Position numbers and translations under genes: made by a program | Shown here: piece by piece, positions 5,896 through 5,940 of the stretch | How the letters are laid out: every line of letters starts with the position of its first letter | Position numbering within the stretch: the stretch's first letter is position 1 | Notes under the pieces: generated by a model | Databases searched by the model: none | Told to the model about the DNA's origin: nothing | What the model saw: the letters and a program-made list of their open reading frames with translations, nothing else | From: JANNPJ01 sp031400005 | GTDB lineage: Bacteria > Actinomycetota > Actinomycetes > Actinomycetales > Kineosporiaceae | DNA length: 5,940 bases | Assembly (NCBI GenBank): GCA_031400005.1 | Contig: JANNPJ010000175.1 | Location: forward strand, 1 to 5,940 | Reading direction: 5' to 3'

Positions 5896-5940
5896 ACGCG
5901 CGCAGGTGGTCGGTGGTCAGGACCTGAATGCCAGTCGCGG
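5801..5940 (-). CDS. selD: Selenide, water dikinase (SelD)-like fragment, both ends missing
   Basis: The minus strand in the frame beginning at 5938 encodes about 46 residues of an AIRS-type ATP-binding N-terminal domain. It reads IQVLTTDHLRAF, then DPRLMARIAALHALGD, then IWAMGADPQVALA. TTD and HALGD carry the two aspartates that bind Mg-ATP in SelD, and the pattern is that of selenide, water dikinase, which makes selenophosphate from selenide and ATP. The TTDHLRAF variant is the one I associate with SelD domains fused to an FAD-dependent oxidoreductase. The gene begins beyond the right edge. Its expected continuation after VALA (a VxLPR-like strand and the rest of the enzyme) is absent: past 5801 the frame runs on as low-complexity RRAVPGPGSG inside the antisense of the dehydrogenase and stops at TGA (5710-5708). 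Thiamine-phosphate kinase is a related alternative but fits less well. Confidence 0.68.

Overview
The window is GC-rich and gene-dense, with strong third-position GC, GTG/TTG alternative starts and short spacers. The protein families point to an actinobacterium (Actinomycetota), probably a filamentous or soil lineage. They are a PF04655-type phosphotransferase, a Methyltransf_19/DUF574 methyltransferase and a PAS-GGDEF-EAL protein with an actinobacterial-style helical N-terminus. I cannot name the genus. There is no tRNA, rRNA, CRISPR array or transposase.

Layout. Positions 110-1021 (+) encode an aminoglycoside-phosphotransferase-like small-molecule kinase. After a roughly 130 bp gap holding a small hairpin and three phased GATGTG words comes a tight two-gene unit on the + strand. 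It consists of a SAM-dependent methyltransferase of the DUF574 family (about 1153-1962) and, 6 nt later, a 714-residue c-di-GMP turnover protein (1969-4113). That protein has a helical N-terminus, a PAS domain, an intact GGDEF domain without the inhibitory I-site, and an EAL domain with two unusual substitutions at conserved acidic positions. A convergent gene on the minus strand (4229-5077) encodes a CDP-alcohol phosphatidyltransferase with a perfect signature motif and about eight membrane segments. Divergent from it, only 29 bp away, starts a medium-chain (zinc-binding alcohol dehydrogenase-like, BchC-like) dehydrogenase at 5107.

The most striking observation is at the right end. The dehydrogenase matches its family up to about residue 231 and then abruptly stops doing so at an 8-bp palindrome, GGCGCGCC (5797-5804). 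From exactly that point to the window edge, the opposite strand encodes a clear fragment of a selenide, water dikinase (SelD)-like ATP-binding domain. Two unrelated genes are therefore joined tail to tail in inverted orientation at a palindrome, each losing its C-terminal part. This is either a genuine rearrangement or a chimeric read/assembly junction of the kind produced at inverted repeats during amplification.

How the genes work together: the methyltransferase and the c-di-GMP protein are probably co-transcribed and translationally linked. The phosphatidyltransferase and dehydrogenase share a divergent promoter region, possibly a symmetric bidirectional one, and may belong to one small-molecule or lipid pathway. 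The kinase looks independent. Nothing else in the window looks like a novel defence or mobile system.
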